Below, piece after piece: positions 62,191 through 64,000 of a stretch of DNA of 64,000 nucleotides. The stretch comes from an uncultured Bacteroidota bacterium. Its GTDB lineage: Bacteria; Bacteroidota; Bacteroidia; 2-12-FULL-35-15. The stretch is taken from positions 1 to 64,000 of the forward strand of contig CAIYIS010000053.1 in assembly GCA_903926385.1 (NCBI GenBank), written 5' to 3'. The position numbers and the translations under genes are program-made. The notes under the pieces are model-generated. The model was not told the DNA's origin, did not search any database, and was given only the letters and a program-made list of their open reading frames with translations. Numbering within the stretch: the stretch's first letter is position 1; each line of letters starts with the position of its first letter.

Positions 62191-63462
62191 CTATTTATCA
62201 AATTCCCGGCTTTCATGTGTTTTGTGTACAAAACTTGCAAGCATAGCACTCATGCCTGCTGAGAGTCGCTGACTTTGGTCGGATTCGGAAAGCTTGGGTG
62301 CTCGTTTGTAATCGAACAAACTTTTGCAACCTGCCGTAATAAAGAGTTGTTTTAGTTCTTCGTTATCTTCTAAGTCCGATTCCAGAAAAGTAGAAAGTTT
62401 ATCTATCTCCCAATATTTTTTATCTGCTTTTTGCATACCCAACAGGTGATTTAACTTTTCCCCTTCGGGAGTACCATTATTGGTAAGAAACAAAAAGGTT
62501 TGAACCAGCAGTGCTCCTTCGGCCATCCCTACTTTTAAATAACCTACTTTGCAGTGCGATAGGCGAAATTCTATCAGAGCATTCCCTTTGCTGAGTGGTT
62601 TTATTATTGGTTTCTCCATCGAAAAAAATATTTCGAGCATTATTTCCGCTGCATCTCGTTTGCCTAATCTTTCGCTCAAGCGTTTGAGTGCATGTTCCTG
62701 AATATACACAGGTAGAGGAATGGTATTAAAAGGAGAATCGATGCCCAAATCTTTAGCCGGTATAAGCAAGTCTTTTATGCCTAAATCGGAAAAAGAAAAA
62801 CTTATTTTCATCACCTTTCGCATTTCGTTCTGAAACATTATTTCCTTTTCTTCTCTCAGTTTGCGGTGCATTACAAAAATAATGAAACGTGCTTTTTTTC
62901 GGTCTTGGTTTACCAAATCCAGATTAGGCAACCCCATTTGTTGAGTGAAATAATACATTTCTTTAATATCCTCCAAGGCAGCGTGGGATATAGCAACTAA
63001 CAATAACCCTAATAAGGTGAAAACTGACTTGAATTTTTCATCATAATGGTCGATGTAAGGTTTTATTTTTTGGCGAATCTTCTCCACGTTGGGTATTTGC
63101 TCAGGAGTAGCTTTTGTAATGTAATTGTAAAAATCTAGTTCGGTACTGAAATAAAACCCCAAGCTAAACGAAGGGCCACCCGGTATGCTCTCTATTTTTT
63201 TATCTTCAAAATTCTTTTTTAGTACATAATTAGAAAGATGCAGCATTTTTGGGCTTATCTCGCTATCGGGGGCGGCAATGATACCGGGCAGGTTGTGGCG
63301 ATGCACTAGTCTGCGGTAAGCCTCACCGCTAAAGGCTTGTAATCCTTCTGTAAGGCCAATGGATATTAAGAACTCGCTTACCTGACGAGTATAATCTAAA
63401 TGAAAACGGGCCAGCTCTTTTTGCTGAACCCTGGGGTCTGTTTTTTTCTTTTTCTTTTTCAT
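62191..63462 (-). CDS. Uncharacterised 423-residue cytoplasmic protein
   Basis: This soluble protein begins with a run of Lys residues (MKKKKKKTDPRVQQ) and has no signal peptide. The middle has one hydrophobic segment (about 145-165, FTLLGLLLVAISHAALED) and a segment YIQEHALKRLSERLG, which loosely recalls an H-A-x-x-R-x-x-x-R motif of some nuclease-toxin families; I do not claim membership. The HRDC gene lies 94 bases downstream. Function unknown. A TAnnTTTG match (TAAATTTG, 63637-63644) far upstream may be its promoter. Confidence 0.7.
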   Translation of the reverse strand: MKKKKKKTDPRVQQKELARFHLDYTRQVSEFLISIGLTEGLQAFSGEAYRRLVHRHNLPGIIAAPDSEISPKMLHLSNYVLKKNFEDKKIESIPGGPSFSLGFYFSTELDFYNYITKATPEQIPNVEKIRQKIKPYIDHYDEKFKSVFTLLGLLLVAISHAALEDIKEMYYFTQQMGLPNLDLVNQDRKKARFIIFVMHRKLREEKEIMFQNEMRKVMKISFSFSDLGIKDLLIPAKDLGIDSPFNTIPLPVYIQEHALKRLSERLGKRDAAEIMLEIFFSMEKPIIKPLSKGNALIEFRLSHCKVGYLKVGMAEGALLVQTFLFLTNNGTPEGEKLNHLLGMQKADKKYWEIDKLSTFLESDLEDNEELKQLFITAGCKSLFDYKRAPKLSESDQSQRLSAGMSAMLASFVHKTHESREFDK

Positions 63463-63742
63463 CTCAAAGCAAAGAATTTTTAAGTTTGTTATTCCGTTTT
63501 TTATTACATCGTCTTAGTCTTTCTCTCTCTTCTTATTTTATCTCCCTATCGTATTTCTCTAGTATTTACAATCGCTTGCGCTTATTTCTCTTATCTATAA
63601 TTTAATTGGCCTAAGCCACTAGTATAATTTCTTGCACAAATTTACAAACATTAATTTAAAATTGCAAAGGGCGTAGATGCGGCCTAATCAAAGGTTCTAG
63701 CGAAAAACGATTATAGTTATAAGTTGAATTTAGTTTTTAATT
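63463..63742. other. Intergenic region
   Basis: This is an AT-rich, pyrimidine-rich spacer with no ORF or strong repeat. It holds a possible -7 box (63637-63644, minus strand) for the 423-residue gene. Confidence 0.4.
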
Positions 63743-64000
63743 TTACAGGTCATTATCCCCAGCATGCCATTCTCCTTTTTCACCCGAAAGCACCCAGCCA
63801 CGCAGAGTAGCCATAGACCCCATTCTCACCATATTATTAATATGGGTGTCATCACCCCAGTAATTTGGTGCAATAGGTGCCAAGTTGCTTTCAAGACGAA
63901 ATAAATAATCTTCAAAAACCAGTTGCAATGTTCTTGCTACCATTGTTTGTTTATATCTGAGAGCTGCCATGATAAGTCCCTGTTGCCAATCTATATTATC
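63743..64000 (-). CDS. Partial gene, 5' end beyond the window
   Basis: The frame stays open through the right edge: upstream of the internal ATG at 63970 it reads ...DNIDWQQGLIMAALRYKQ without a stop. The visible C-terminal 85 residues (TLQLVFEDYLFRLESNLAP, WGDDTHINNMVRMGSMATLRGW) belong to no family I can name. The ATG at 63970 is internal. Confidence 0.65.
   Translation of the reverse strand, partial: DNIDWQQGLIMAALRYKQTMVARTLQLVFEDYLFRLESNLAPIAPNYWGDDTHINNMVRMGSMATLRGWVLSGEKGEWHAGDNDL

Overview
The window looks like a chromosomal segment from an uncultured or poorly studied member of the Bacteroidota. The evidence is low GC content, type IX secretion (T9SS) C-terminal sorting domains, a gliding-motility-type C-terminal domain followed directly by a PorP/SprF protein, SprB-like repeats, TAnnTTTG -7 promoter boxes, and an absence of Shine-Dalgarno sequences. 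I saw no rRNA, tRNA, CRISPR array or insertion sequence.

Layout. 0-9 kb: a surface protein with 17-residue repeats, an acyltransferase, a PaaE-like reductase, an HMCES/YedK protein, two unknown proteins, a 21-bp minisatellite and a tiny Cys-rich CWC protein. 9-18 kb: a TPR/SpoIIE phosphatase sensor and two large exported proteins. 17.6-26.4 kb: housekeeping genes (thioesterase, RecQ, RlmI-like methyltransferase, M16 peptidase, TPR protein). 26.7-32 kb: a 1371-residue SprB-repeat adhesin with its PorP/SprF partner. 32-37 kb: a VOC protein, then a minus-strand operon (TPR, ComA-like phosphosulfolactate synthase, rhodanese, DedA) and a secreted C1 peptidase. 37-47.3 kb: an accessory island with a type IIG restriction-modification enzyme, a YozE/GIY-YIG protein and an unknown protein in one operon, a divergent orphan protein, and three small exported or membrane proteins. 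The island is bordered by dispersed repeats found on both sides. 47.4-54.9 kb: uvrB, a coiled-coil exported protein, an unknown, a glycosyltransferase and an aldo/keto reductase. 54.9-61.5 kb: a dense thiol/sulfane-sulfur cluster. 61.6-64 kb: an HRDC protein, an unknown, and a gene cut by the right edge.

The strongest finding is in the thiol cluster. A Crp/Fnr regulator (60847-61467) sits beside three minus-strand transcription units: YgaP-like/TauE-SafE/TPMT; DUF6132/HMA/two rhodaneses/YgaP-like/thioredoxin/DUF983/rhodanese-thioredoxin lipoprotein; and a CoA-disulfide reductase-rhodanese. Each unit has a palindrome close to TGTAAC-N4-GTTACA upstream. In all three the palindrome centre lies exactly 36.5 bp from the last base of a -7-like box, which fits class II Crp/Fnr activation near -41.5. 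I read this as a local Crp/Fnr-controlled reactive-sulfur regulon.

Other items worth attention are the type IIG + YozE/GIY-YIG + unknown trio, two unrelated 21-bp arrays that keep a heptad reading frame, a dispersed terminator family with a conserved loop, and composite hairpin arrays.
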